Positions 51,230-64,000 of a stretch of DNA of 64,000 nt are shown piece after piece; position 1 is the first letter of the stretch, and each line of letters starts with the position of its first letter. The notes beneath the pieces are model-generated. The model was given only the letters and a program-made list of their open reading frames with translations. It was not told the origin of the DNA and did no database searches. This DNA comes from Mya arenaria (taxonomy: Eukaryota > Mollusca > Bivalvia > Myida > Myidae). The stretch is from contig NC_069136.1 in NCBI RefSeq assembly GCF_026914265.1, positions 30,347,201 through 30,411,200 of the forward strand, read 5' to 3'. The translations under genes were made by a program, and so were the position numbers.

Positions 51230-51925
51230 ATAACAGGTCATTTATTTATAAAAATGGTTACTGCCTTATGACTTTGAGCATTTGATGGAGAGTGATGAAA
51301 TTTGGTTTTAAGGTGGCTTAGGAAGACACATGTTTTTTGGGTCAGAAGCTGGAAGGGTCAAGGTTAAGATCACTATTACTAAACACTGAAATATCATATC
51401 TTCTCAATTACTTTAGAATTGATGTACTTGTATCATGGATGAAACTATGTATACAGCAAACCAAGCTTATTTTAAGATGTACTTTGGGATTTTGTGGGTT
51501 GATGGGGTAATGGTGAAGGTCGCTGTTTCTAAAAATAGAAATATGGTTTCGCTGAAAACCTTCAGTTACATATAATATATATATTGATTAAACTTCTTGT
51601 GTAGAAGCTTATGTTGAGTTAATTGCTTTTTTGGGTAGGGTCGATTTCGCTTAAAAACCTGAACTGAGAATAACCTAGTGTTGAAACTTGAAATATACCA
51701 AGCTTATGTAAAGACATTCATTGGAGTCAATGGGATCAAGGTCAAGGTTGCTGCTTCTGAAAATAGTTTCAGCTCCATAACTTGTAAGAATTGGCAGGAG
51801 GTGATGAAACAAGTTATGTATGAAGCTTGAGTAAACAATAGCTGCAATTGCTTTGATAAGTTAACCTTGATGTCACTAAAAATAGAATGAATAATAGAAA
51901 AATGGTTTCTGCTAAATGACATCAA
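51230..51925. repeat. Degenerate tandem repeat, about four units of 150-200 bp
   Basis: Recurring phrases GGTCAAGGTTAAGATCAC (about 51357), GGTGAAGGTCGCTGTTTC (about 51512), GGTCAAGGTTGCTGCTTC (about 51731) and GTTAACCTTGATGTCAC (about 51860) are each followed by (T/A)AAAATAG and a TGGTTTC or similar. It is probably an old tandem-core repeat without visible ends. Confidence 0.5.
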
Positions 51926-51979
51926 TTAGAATAGAATAGATCTTTGGGCCCTGTCCACACAAAAACTCAAGAACATTCA

Positions 51980-53510
51980 CAGTGCCGTAGCTACACTGAG
52001 GCAGCTGCCTCGGTGTATTTTTGGGCATACTAGTATATCAATTTCTATAGCTCTAAAAATAACTCTTCGACTTTCTTCATTTGCCTCAATGTTCACAAAC
52101 CAATGCGGCAGAATGTCTATATTTGAAAAAAGAACTGAATATTAGATAGAATAAACTCTACTAACTACCGCGGTACTATACCTTTTAATGTTGACTTATT
52201 GAGTATGTAACATTTAATTAGGAAGAATCAATATTTTAAACATTTTTAACTAACACTTTTCTTTGGGTTTTCTGCAAAGCGGAAAGATATATTAAAAACA
52301 TTCTTGACTAAAGATGTGTCTGATCTGTTAGCTGGTTTGACTGAAGAAGAAGAAAAAGAAGAATATGAACTCTACAATACGATGTGTCAAAGCGACAGTC
52401 TTTGCCAACACTGTCGGACACACGTTGGCTATCATGTGTTGACTCAATAAGCACGCTAATTGTAAATTATGACAAGATAAACAATGCACTACAACAAGTG
52501 CTTGATGAATCTTCAGGCCAGTCTGCAAATGATGCAACAAGTTAAAGGCGCATACTGAAGCACAGAACATCATTGAAATTCATCAAAATATTAGAAATGA
52601 GGATGTTTGACAAATTTTACAATCACACAGTAAGTATTGCTGCATATATTGAAGTTGTACCAAAAGCCAAGAACAGTTGGCCGAGAGAGAAACCGTGCAA
52701 ATTCATCTTCGGATAAAGGCAGTGTCCAAGACCATTACAGATTACTTTCCATTCCTCGACCACATGATTTCACACATGAAGACACGTCTGCCTGCTGAAC
52801 TGGAAGGCGCACTTAAGGGAACCATTCTTCTTCCTGGACACATGCAAAATCTTGACTCCGCTCTAACAGATCAATTAAAGGAGGCATTTCTAGATGACTT
52901 GCCATGCCGAACCCTGGGGATTTTGAACAGAAAGTATTGCGATGGCCTTGTACAACAAAAACTGTACCAAAGTCATGACGTTGGAAGAAGGTAAAGCTGC
53001 ATGTGACAGTCTTTTTCACCAACTTTTCAAGAATATTCAAATAAATTATGTGTCTGCCTGTTGGTTCTTGCACTTGTCAAAGGAGTTTCAGTTCACTGAG
53101 GCGGCTTAAGACCTGGAGTCGGACATCAATGGGTGCCTCACGATTTAATGGTTTGGCACTTGCCTACGTCCACAGGAACAACATTGCTTAAACAAATTCT
53201 TAAGTTGTGGAAAGCCACAGGACACCATCGCATAGCACTGGCATTCATAAATTAAACTGATGATATGTGCAACGTTTAGAAGTAGGTTTATGGTATTGGT
53301 AACAAAGCCTCATATGATTGTGACAGTAAATTTCTTCTAAATGCACATTTGAATGGTCTAAATTTATGTAAACCATGTAGAATTAACTTCAACTGTATCA
53401 AAACTTATAGCACTAAAATGTTCAAATGTTATATTTTTATGTAACATTTTTATGCATTTAATTCCAAGCCCCCGGACCCCCCTAGGCCGTTCTGCATCGG
53501 TGTTTTTATT
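51980..53510 (+). mobile_element. Decayed hAT transposon with transposase remnants
   Basis: The left end CAGTGCCGTAGCTACACTGAG looks like a hAT terminal repeat. Coding remnants follow in shifting frames: LLAGLTEEEEKEEYELYN (about 52328); a 105-codon segment at 52677-52994 with FPFLDHMISHMKTRLPAEL; and, after further breaks, the hAT C-terminal dimerisation block. That block runs from about 53054 to 53185: LPVGSCTCQRSFSSLRRLKT, then SMGASRFNGLALAYVHRNN. This is the layout of DUF4371/ZMYM-like hAT transposases. A stop at about 53041 and several frameshifts disable it. C-rich sequence near 53470 may be the remains of the right end, but no matching terminal repeat was found. Confidence 0.75.
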
Positions 53511-56172
53511 TAGGACCATGAACAAAACTTGTAGCTTGCACTCAAACTTAAGATGATGCTTACTGGTTCTGGAGTTCAGTCAATAGCCAAGGTCAATCAT
53601 TACGTCAATGCATAACTTCTAAATAACATGTTCCTGGTAATATTTAATCCTTACTAAAAGCTTACTGTAATTTAATGATATTTCATTATCAAGGACAAAT
53701 GCGTTAACTTAACAGCAAACTGCAAGAATCTTTATTTAAGGTCAGGTATATGATAACAGGCTAAGAGACATAAGCTTAATGAGCTATTTTCCACAGTATA
53801 TACCGAGTAGTATTTAAGGCCATTGGCTGTGTTGATAATTTTATACAATACAGTACACTTACATCTTGTTATTCAACATGTTTCCTTCACTTTCACCTGA
53901 TAATTTTTCACCAAAGTTATGATTACAAGTTTTGGTACTATTTCAAGTACTTCAAATTTTGATTCTTCATCATTCTTACTGTATCCTTTTCCAGAGAATT
54001 AAAGCCCATTTTGACCATTCTCAATTCCTAGGCAATTCCCAGGTATAACTCCAGTTATCAAAACTCTGATGGTTTTTACTTAAATGGCACAATGGTGTCC
54101 TGTGTTTGGGCTGCCATACAGACCTCTTGGAAATTAAGTAAAACATTTACTCAAATGTGTTTTGGTTTCCACAGAACCAAAATAAATAAATTTATGTTCA
54201 ATATTAGAGTCATGTTTAGCTTGTGTCACAGATAATATTCTATCATTTATGAAACTCATGCTGTGAAGGAAATAGATAAGAACAATTTCTATTTGTCATG
54301 TTTTATCTATAACGTACCATCATTGACATCAAATATATACAACAACATATATATTTACATATGTTGAACACAGATATATGATAAAACTTGATAAAACTTC
54401 AGACTATTTGAGAAAGTCAACAGCTTTTTATCTTTTCTTTATAAAAAAAATGCACCATACATGCACATGTATGTATTAGTTTTTAAAAGTATTTATTGTA
54501 TAACAATCAGCATTCTGATAACAACTATTTCAAAATTATTGTACATTGAGTGTTTTTTATCAATTGCTTGTCAAACTTACACAGTAGGAATGCATTAACA
54601 AATCTCTCTGAGATTTAATGCTTAACAAAAACGAGATAATTTAGCATATCCAGTAGAAGGCAGTACATAATAAAAGTGTGTGTGGTCCATCCTGTCTCCG
54701 CCAGTATCAAACAAACTTATGAACTAATGAATGGTAATCAAGGGCTCAGCACAAGACGGACACAACTCGAATTATTTCGATATGGAGTTAGGTCTGGATT
54801 GGGCTGAGCCCTGGCAATGATGACAATAATCAGATGACTAGCACTTCCCGATATTGGAACAATTATGCTGATACGGTCAATTAAAGCTGCACTTACTAAC
54901 TGCACATATTTTATGACCTGTACTGGCAGTTAAAAAGGTAGTGATTTTTTGCCTTGCTCTATTAAAAAAAAGCATTGCTTCATTGAAAAACCCCAACTTG
55001 TCTTCAGTAGCAATTTAAAATCATTTACAACAAACATTAACTCGGGACTTCAAACAATTGATTTTGGCATGTAAAATAAAAACTGATGTAGGTGGGTAAG
55101 GGTTTTTTCCATCCCTTTTCCAATCAAAAAAATCTATCGAAGCATCATGAGCAAATAATTAAATGATCATTTTGTTATTAAAAAAAGTAGCTTTTCAGTA
55201 ATTGAACTTAAGTTGATAATTAAAATGGACATTTCAAACCATTCCCTAAAACTGTTATCATTGATGATATAAATCAAAATATGTTTTTAATTAAATATCT
55301 CAATTACGAGGGATACATTTGCACATCAATAATTTTCCATTAATAAAGATTTTATCAACAATCGTTCAAATTTGATATAAAAAAAATTATACCAGAAAAT
55401 CTTTCAAAATTTAGATATTATTTACGAGGCAATCACTAAAACAAGTGAAAAAGATGAAAGCTGAATCAATGTTCATGTATGCTTCAAAAAATGTACCTCT
55501 CATTTACCTTACAACATTTATAATGATGCAATCAACATTTTAACATCAAAGCATAAAATGCATGTAGGAAGTAATGAACAATGAAACTTGACAATCACTT
55601 GTCAAGAAATTGACATGTTTTGTTTCTTTAGTTTCTGCTGCAGGCATATTACAGTGTCAAGTGATGTGATCAGTAAATCAATTCATGAATTGTTTGTAGG
55701 TTTAAATGTGAAGGTTAACTTTTTCCAGGGGGTGTCACAGACACTTTAATATAATATTAATAATTTACTACATTTCAACACTTACTGGCATCTCAATATA
55801 TCATTTTATGAACAACATATTCCGATTGTATTGAATGCTTTTAACTGGCTTTGTATAATATGCATATAGGAAGAATCCAAAACTACATGACTAAAACTTA
55901 CTATAAAGTATTTATCTAAAGAGTTAGCAGACTTACTAAATGTACTTAACTAGTTACAACAAGAAATATGTAAACAGTGTCAGTTCAAAGGTTTCTATTT
56001 GTATTATTACATTCAACTAATTATCTAAATTAAAGTTTCTTGAACTAAAGAATTCCAAGAAACTCATATATATTGCTGCAGTCTGGTATAATCTGTTCTT
56101 TTTTTTGAAGTGTGCCTGAGACATTGGTAAAAATCCTGGAGCATATTCAGTGTCCGTATCCATTCCGTCCGT
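53511..56172. other. SERP1 3' flank, AT-rich
   Basis: No coding sequence or clear repeat was recognised. Part of it may be SERP1 3' UTR, but no polyadenylation signal could be assigned confidently. Confidence 0.4.
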
Positions 56173-58018
<1,846 letters not shown>

Positions 58019-58323
58019 GATTTCTGTTGTTTATTTGCGTTCACCTCAAGAAAAATCGAATGAATAGTGTTCAAGTTTGAAAGCTGTCACTTTCTCAAGA
58101 TTTCTTCCACGTAGAGGAAGTGTAATGCGGTCTGTTTCGACACGTCAACGCCCATAAACAAGTTCTACAATTGTTGATATTTTCATTTTTACAAGTGACT
58201 GCAAGAAAGAGAAAATATGTTTTTCTAACAAATAAGGTGATTAGAGCTAAATGAATAGTTTTCAATAGAAAACTACCGCAATTTCATTTATTGTTGTAAC
58301 TACTTTCTGCGTAAGGATACAAT
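58019..58323. promoter_or_regulatory. Bidirectional promoter of SERP1 and EIF2A
   Basis: These 305 bases separate the two divergent start codons and must hold both 5' UTRs and the core promoter. No TATA box is obvious. Two ACGT-core motifs lie on the SERP1 side: CCACGT at 58107-58112 (the ERSE half-site is CCACG) and ACACGTCA at 58140-58147 (the reverse complement TGACGTGT is close to the UPRE/XBP1 core TGACGTGG). SERP1 is known as an unfolded-protein-response target in mammals; use of these sites here is inference. Confidence 0.7.
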
Positions 58324-61300
58324 ATGGCGCTGCCCATTGCACGTGAGAAATTTGTTTACATTTTTACATTTTAAAGACAATTTGTTAAGTAGACTATGGC
58401 GGTGTGTTTGAGAACACGCATTATTACAAATGATAAATCTTAATGAGATCAAAACAAGGTGACAAAAGTCTGACTATCTTGTAGGGTTTGGTTTTTCTGT
58501 TCGTACCCAGATAATTTCGTACCAGAATAAATTCGTATCATTTTATACCCTATGTCGGATATTGATTTAAGTGTATCTATCTCTGTTTAATGTCAACTCC
58601 TCTTTCGAGTGTTACTGACATGTTAACAGTAACGACAAGCACGAACTCTAACAAAAGCCACAAACACGGTGTTTTTCACTCTACATTGTCCTAACTGTTG
58701 GTCGAAAAATCGTCTATCTGGAAAACAAATAACATTGAAAATGCTACATTTTTATTTCCTCCGCTATGATTCAGTATCATCTTGCAATGTAAATTGCAGG
58801 GAAATCATGAGCGAAAAAAACCCACCAGGACTTGAGATATATTTCATTTCTGGTTCCCATTTTATTCTAATTCTAAAAATATAGAAATTAAATGTCCGGA
58901 TACATAGAGTATGTATGTATTGAATTGTCTCCCCAATAATAGCATCTACACTGATTATAGTCAAACATAATCAGAACTAGACATTTATTTCGGTTACAAT
59001 TACCTATATTTAATTGATACTCTTCAACCATTTTCGTCAAGGAGATCTTATAACTGGGAGCTCATTTGCAGAATAACTCGCTTAAATTAGAGAATTACAC
59101 AATGCCTTGAAACTTGAACTGTTAATCAAGTTCTTACCTACAGGTTTTAAAGAGCATGAACAGCCTGCTAAAACAAATGGAGATTGCAGTGGCTGTCAGA
59201 AGTATAATTAAAGGGTTTAAAATGGTTGGAGGTGCTTCAATGGCCTATTTTACTGTGACAAAGTATTCCATTATATTGATGCAACATTCATTCAACAGTT
59301 GAACATAATTTTGATAATTTCTTGACAGAAATGTGAGCAAAGTCAAATGTGTCTCCTGATTCTTGTATTTGCTGCCTGCGCAAACAATATTGAAGTGGCT
59401 TTGTTTTTGAAATTGTTAAAACTAATGTCAGGAGTGGCTTTGAAATTTGTTATTTATAGAAAGCCTTAATCCAGGAGCTTCAAGGGACCTATGGCTTGGC
59501 CCCAGGAAAATTTTCAGTATTATTCAAGTGATGTAAAAGATAAAAAGGTCAAGCATTCCATTCAAAATAAACCCTATCGTCACAATAGGTGAATCTACCA
59601 CCCTCATTAAAAATAAACAACAAATGTGAATCAAATCATGATGTCACTGTTTTCTTTGATAAGACCAGTTTCTTTTAAATTATTTTTAAATAAACCCTGC
59701 ACACTACCACAGAAAAGTGAATTGCAATATAACGAAAAAATAAAAAGCTGTTTTCAAATTATGATATTATTTTTTCCCTCCTACAACATTTTTGGATTCT
59801 GGTGGAATCGTTCTTAGCTTTTTGAAGGGGTTTTGCAACTACAAGTATTGTATGTATTCTTCTACATATAGGTCAGACTTTTTTTAAGTAATTTCTTTGT
59901 GAATAAGGAACCTTAGGGAGGGCAGCAATTTCTTATTCACAAAGAAATTTAACTCAATAAATTCTAACTCACTTAGTGTTAGCCCCTCCAAAATTGCGTC
60001 AGCTGTAAAATGAAACTGTGCGCCTGTCAAGAAGACTTGTCAAACACGACAAATATTGTGTCTTCATTTAAATAGGGTTGTCCGGTTAGTGCAGTGGTTA
60101 GCACATTCGCTTCTCACTTAGGCAACCCGGGTTTGATTCCTGGCCTGGGCCCCTGTGAGTTTGGTTTGCGGTCACAAAGCGAGACAAGTTGGTTTCCTCC
60201 AGGTACTCCGGTTTCCCCCACAACAAGACCACACTTCCTTGTAACATTGTGCTCATGAGAATGAATATTATAATGTTGTAATAACTTGTTTCACAATCGT
60301 TGTAAAGTGAATAAATGTTTACAAAGTAAATCAGCGTTGACACTGAAATTGCTCCTTTGCAAATGCAAACAGTAGGCATGAATATAATAAAAATGATAAT
60401 GCAGATGTGCAATTATAGCAATTACTTAACCATCTTAACCATGAAGAGTCGTCTTCAGCAAAGTAACAATTCTTCACAAATATAAAACTAAACAATTTAA
60501 AAATCTAGCGCCACGGAATCGGTGAATGGTTAAAAATGTAGGGCAAACACTAAACACTGATGAAAGAGTATTGTGATCTGTGTGCTTCTAAATTTCCATG
60601 AAAGAAGAATTAAAGTAAATAAAGTTTTATAATAAATGAGTTTTTATAACCAATATTCATGGTTATTTGGCTTAATGCTGTTGAATATTAAATCATCATC
60701 TTATCATTGGTGCCAATCATACAGTAAGGACGCCTATGGAAATGATATATTAGAGTAATCCATATCAGCTCTACAAAACTGAACAGATTATGGTGAACAT
60801 GCAGCCAGCACATTACACAAGAACAGATTATGGTGAACATGCAGCCAGCACATAACACAAGAACAGATTATGGTGAACATGCAGCCAGCATGTTACACAA
60901 GAACAGATTATGGAACACTGTACATGTGTAAACACTATTGCCAGCTCTGTTTTAGTGACATTTTTAGTTTTATTCTTTTACAGTTCGAGGTTCGTCCGGG
61001 ATCTGGATGGTAAATGGGCCACCAAACCCAGGGCAACAGCATGATTTTGCAAGGTAAACACAGGCTATTCTAATGGGAATATTTGGTTTATTTGAAATAC
61101 ATACATGCTTGAATTTATTACTCTTTTTCTCACCATTCTTTCAATTTTCAATAATATTTATAAATATTAATAAATATTTTTTATTAAACTGCACATGCAC
61201 CTTAAATTATTAGCTGAATGCATTTATAGTATATTTCTTTAAAAGTTGAAGGCAGTTCACTTAAAAAAGTAAAGCAAAAAACAAGGTCAAGGTTATGAGT

Positions 61301-62806
61301 TGATTTTTCTATCTTCAAAAATAATTAGCGTACTCAAAAAATTATATTTTTTTGCATTTAATTTGTTTAAAAATATTTTTTTATATAAATGACATGATTT
61401 CATGGTTTATGTACAGATATTGTTAATGTACATTTGCAAATTTATTTATTATATACAATTATTGTACTGATATTAACCACTTTAAGAAATGAAATAAATG
61501 TTTATTTGTCTATTTCAGGGAGCCGAGTGGACGTTGTAAAGTGATGGTGTTCAGCAAGGATGGCTCAAGACTCGCCTGGTGTAATGGAGATTGGTAGGGA
61601 TTAGCATTCATGATTTTATTGAATAATAGAAAGTCGGAGCAAAGAGATTGTAAAAGAATGTAATGATGTAACCCAAAAATAGGGGGTGTTTTAAGCTTCA
61701 TGTTTAGTTTAGAAGAACACTTTGAACTGTGTACACTTTGCCTTTGGTAGGGGTTCCAGCACCATAGAGGAATTTATGTTGGCCTCAACTCTTACTCCAT
61801 TCCAGGTTTTTTTATGGCTGGAAAGGTGGGCATATTAAAATTGCACCATCCTTTCATTCAGATTTTCTATTGTATGGACAGAATAAAACTAAAATAACTT
61901 GCCACATGTGTTCGACATACCAGGACAATGTGTGTCCCTTCTCTAAGGTCAAACTTAGTGTTGGTTGGCTTTAACTTTCTTTCGTATGGACAGATTTTAA
62001 AATAACTTTCCTCAAGTCTTCGACATATCAAGAGGACGTGTGGTGTGCAAGACCTGAGTCCCTAACACTAAGGTCAAGATCACACTTAGTGTTTGTTTAC
62101 AATGGAATGCTGCATATAAAGACAGAGAGTATAGGACAGGTCATGTCCAGGCTGTAACCTTTTCTTGTATAGACAGATTTAAAATAACTTGCCACATGTT
62201 ATCCACATACCAAGAAGACGTATCGTGTGCACAACCCACTTGGGGGGGGGGGGCATTCATCACTTACAGTGACAGTTCTTGTTTTGTTCTTTGTTTCCCA
62301 TATGAAGAGTGTTGATAATGCTTAATAAATGACAATTAATACATATTTTTGCAGTAAGTCTTCTGTTAAACTTTCGTAATTTATGTATTAAGGATATGTA
62401 TATTGAGTGTGTAAAACAATAATGTGCATGTGAATTTCGTTTGTGGTCACCAAGCCAGACAAGTGGGTTTCCTCCAGGTACTCAAGTTCCCCCACAACAC
62501 AAGACCACACTCATGCTTACCTTCGTGCCAACATGAGTAATTAATATAATGTTTCAGTAACTTGTTAATATTTCACAATCATTGAAAAATAAACAAGTTT
62601 AAACTAATAATGTGCAGAAGAATGCATCTGTCATGATAGCATTACGTTTGACATGATTATGATAGCCATTGTTGTGTTATTTTCCAGCGTGAAGGTTTAT
62701 GACACAGTGAAGAATGAGTTTATTCAGGAATTTCCCCGTCCTAAGGCCTCCTGTATGACGTTCTCACCTAGGGCCTCATTGCTCGTCACTTGGGAACCGT
62801 ACACAG
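58324..62806 (+). CDS. EIF2A: Eukaryotic translation initiation factor 2A, first four coding exons (continues beyond window)
   Basis: The exons are 58324-58342, 60984-61053, 61519-61593 and 62688-62806, all GT-AG and in phase. They encode the first 94 residues of a factor that is about 585 residues in human. eIF2A is a cytosolic WD-repeat beta-propeller protein that binds initiator tRNA and supports non-canonical initiation; it is distinct from the eIF2 alpha subunit. Matches: LRGSSGIWMVNGPP (human VRGSDGLYMVNGPP), GRCKVMVFSKDGSRLAWCNG, VKVYDTVKN and TFSPRASLLVTWEPYTG. The start is fixed by the conserved N-terminus and a good context (A at -3, G at +4). Exon 1 codes for only six full codons, so the 2.6-kb first intron begins almost at once. 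No further exon was found up to the right edge; intron 4 is open-ended. Confidence 0.93.
59890..59949. repeat. Perfect 18-bp inverted repeat in EIF2A intron 1
   Basis: AATTTCTTTGTGAATAAG (59890-59907) and its exact complement CTTATTCACAAAGAAATT (59932-59949) around a 24-base loop. Short foldback; no coding role. Confidence 0.8.
60075..60327 (+). mobile_element. tRNA-derived SINE, family A, nearly full length
   Basis: The tRNA-like head has box A (GGTTAGTGCAGTGGTTAGCA, about 60084-60103) and box B (GGGTTTGATTCC, 60129-60140). A central domain follows (GCGGTCACAAAGCGAGACAA, GGTTTCCTCCAGGTACTCC, GGTTTCCCCCACAAC), then an AT-rich tail ending GAATAAATGTTTACAAAG. Truncated relatives lie at 36952 and 62438. 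The central part resembles the long-conserved SINE core domains described in invertebrates, but which one cannot be settled here. It lies in EIF2A intron 1. Confidence 0.8.
60781..60912. repeat. 40-bp tandem repeat, 3.3 copies
   Basis: The unit is GAACAGATTATGGTGAACAT plus GCAGCCAGCACATTACACAA. The three full copies differ at only a few bases. It lies in EIF2A intron 1, about 70 bases upstream of exon 2. Confidence 0.9.
61809..62282 (-). mobile_element. Helitron-like element, same family as 44198-46570, inverted and short
   Basis: On the minus strand it starts ACAAGAACTGTCACTG, then GAATGCCCCCC. It has core pieces shared with the 44-kb element (GTGTGATCTTGACCTTAG, AACTTGCCACATG) and ends TTTTAATATGCCCACC then CCATAAAAA. 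Only about two to three core units remain, and the terminal hairpin is eroded. It lies in EIF2A intron 3. Confidence 0.8.
62438..62600 (+). mobile_element. SINE family A, 5'-truncated copy
   Basis: It matches the body and tail of the SINE at 60075 (GTGGTCACCAAGCCAGACAA, GGTTTCCTCCAGGTACTC, AACTTGTTAATATTTCACAA) and ends in AAAAATAAACAAG. The tRNA head is missing. It lies in EIF2A intron 3. Confidence 0.75.
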
Positions 62807-64000
62807 GTAAGCAGTTAACAAAGTCTGCTGATAATGAAACTAGTATGCCTTTAGTTTTAATCAAATTGCTGTCTTACTGTAAACATTTTGTTTCATGCCT
62901 AAATTTTGAACAGGTATTGTACTCAAATACAAGTAGGCTATCAAAATAGTTTATAATTATATAGTTATGTTCTGATGATTGATTATATTTTATCAAAAAA
63001 TGATTGGTTGGGCCAGAAATTGGAGACAATCGGTTGAATTTCCTCATATTTGATCATTGATTCAACCGGTAAGTTGTTTTTCTTCATTCCTCTCATTATT
63101 TGCATTCAGTTCATTTCTGCCAATTTTCTCCTTCATTGATACATTCGAAAGTGTTCATCAGCAATATGACCGAAAGCAATAACAACACCAGTGCTCCAGC
63201 TAGCCCGTTTTTCAATGGCGCAGCGCCCGTGCCCCTTTTCTTACCGCCCTGCCCTTTTTATGAGTAGTGCCCTTTTCACAAATACTCTATTAGGGCCAAT
63301 TATTCCGTTAGTGCCCTTTTTACTATTGATATCATTATGAAAGAGCAGCAGCCCTTAATCCGCTGTCATAATTTAGACAAATTACGTAATACTTATGATA
63401 ATAGTGATCCCGCTAGGTGTCACCATGCCGCCATTGTCTGCTTAAAATATGCTGTACTGCCCTTTCATCTTCCCATGTGCCTTGTCCAAGTCATATGACA
63501 GCTAAGTGTGTATTTGTGTAGTGAGCAGACGACCTGTGTATTCATAATTGGTCATCTTCTAATCCAATAATTAGGAAGAGCCAAATACGGGAACAACGGC
63601 AGGAGGCGGGGCTATTTAATGTCAGCCAATCAGAATATACATTGAGAACTCGTTCATTCAATCATGAAAGTTCATAAAATGCGATAGAAAATGTGAAGGG
63701 ATGGTGAAAAGAGTTGTCAAGCACAAATCTTTAAAAATAATTATATTGTACTGATGATACTCGCCATTTTAATTAAAAATTGTTGATTTGAAGCAGACGG
63801 TCACTGCCGATTTGTAAACATAAGAAAGGTGGCGCTGACACAATCAAATACCTCATCTTTTCAGTAAAAGTTTTGAAAGTTAATTTCTAAAATATTCATG
63901 ATGAAAATTTCTTTGTTACCCACAAAAATATGTTGATGTTTTATGTAGCATTTATGTACCATGTCTTGTCAAAATTCGCCGAAACCGCCATTTTGTCAGA
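62807..64000. other. EIF2A intron 4 (open-ended), no further exon seen
   Basis: No segment matching the next eIF2A block was found. A promoter-like cluster, GGCGGGGC (63605-63612) and CCAAT (63626-63630), stands alone and may be a chance match or part of a repeat. Confidence 0.5.

Noticed and set aside
60075..60160. tRNA gene on the plus strand
   Set aside because: The tRNA-like head is joined to a SINE body and tail, and truncated body copies exist elsewhere in the window.
63601..63635. GC box plus CCAAT as a promoter of a further gene
   Set aside because: Two short motifs only, no TATA or initiator and no ORF nearby; it lies in an EIF2A intron.

Overview
The window looks like nuclear DNA of a mollusc, most likely a heterodont bivalve (clam-type). 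This rests on AT-rich sequence, intron-containing animal genes with GT-AG junctions, long introns, and repeat types common in bivalves: tandem-core Helitron-like elements with (ACGC)n or (GGAC)n tracts, tRNA-derived SINEs and short foldback elements. Species assignment is inference; no database was searched.

Layout. 1-17 kb is repeat-rich with no gene I can name: three copies of a terminal-inverted-repeat element with poly-C/G ends, a 130-base hairpin, a tandem-core Helitron-like element, two decayed non-LTR retrotransposon pieces (one split by a Helitron-like insertion), a foldback element, an orphan core promoter and a 29-bp minisatellite. 17.5-18.5 kb (-) is a single-exon rhodopsin-type GPCR. 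19.9-24.2 kb holds a mariner relic and a 5'-truncated, broken L1-type retrotransposon. 25.6-27.3 kb is simple and tandem repeat, including a 31-bp pyrimidine-rich minisatellite.

28.3-44.0 kb (-) is a complete 22-exon gene for mitochondrial alanyl-tRNA synthetase (AARS2). All exons join in frame to 973 residues. 44.2-46.6 kb is a large Helitron-like element just upstream of AARS2. 48.2-49.6 kb (+) is a two-exon aldo-keto reductase with all four catalytic residues. 52.0-53.5 kb is a decayed hAT transposon. 56.2-58.0 kb (-) is SERP1/RAMP4 (three exons), divergent from EIF2A (+), whose first four coding exons lie at 58.3-62.8 kb and which runs off the right edge.

Functional theme. The named housekeeping genes concern protein synthesis: mitochondrial tRNA charging (AARS2), protection of nascent membrane proteins at the ER (SERP1) and an initiator-tRNA-binding factor (EIF2A). 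SERP1 and EIF2A share a promoter of about 305 bp containing two ACGT-core motifs resembling unfolded-protein-response elements. I recall the same head-to-head pair in human, so this may be an old conserved gene pair. I found no convincing undescribed molecular system. The strongest leads are the SERP1-EIF2A promoter, the splice-donor-like minisatellite in AARS2, and the shared end structure of the Helitron-like elements.
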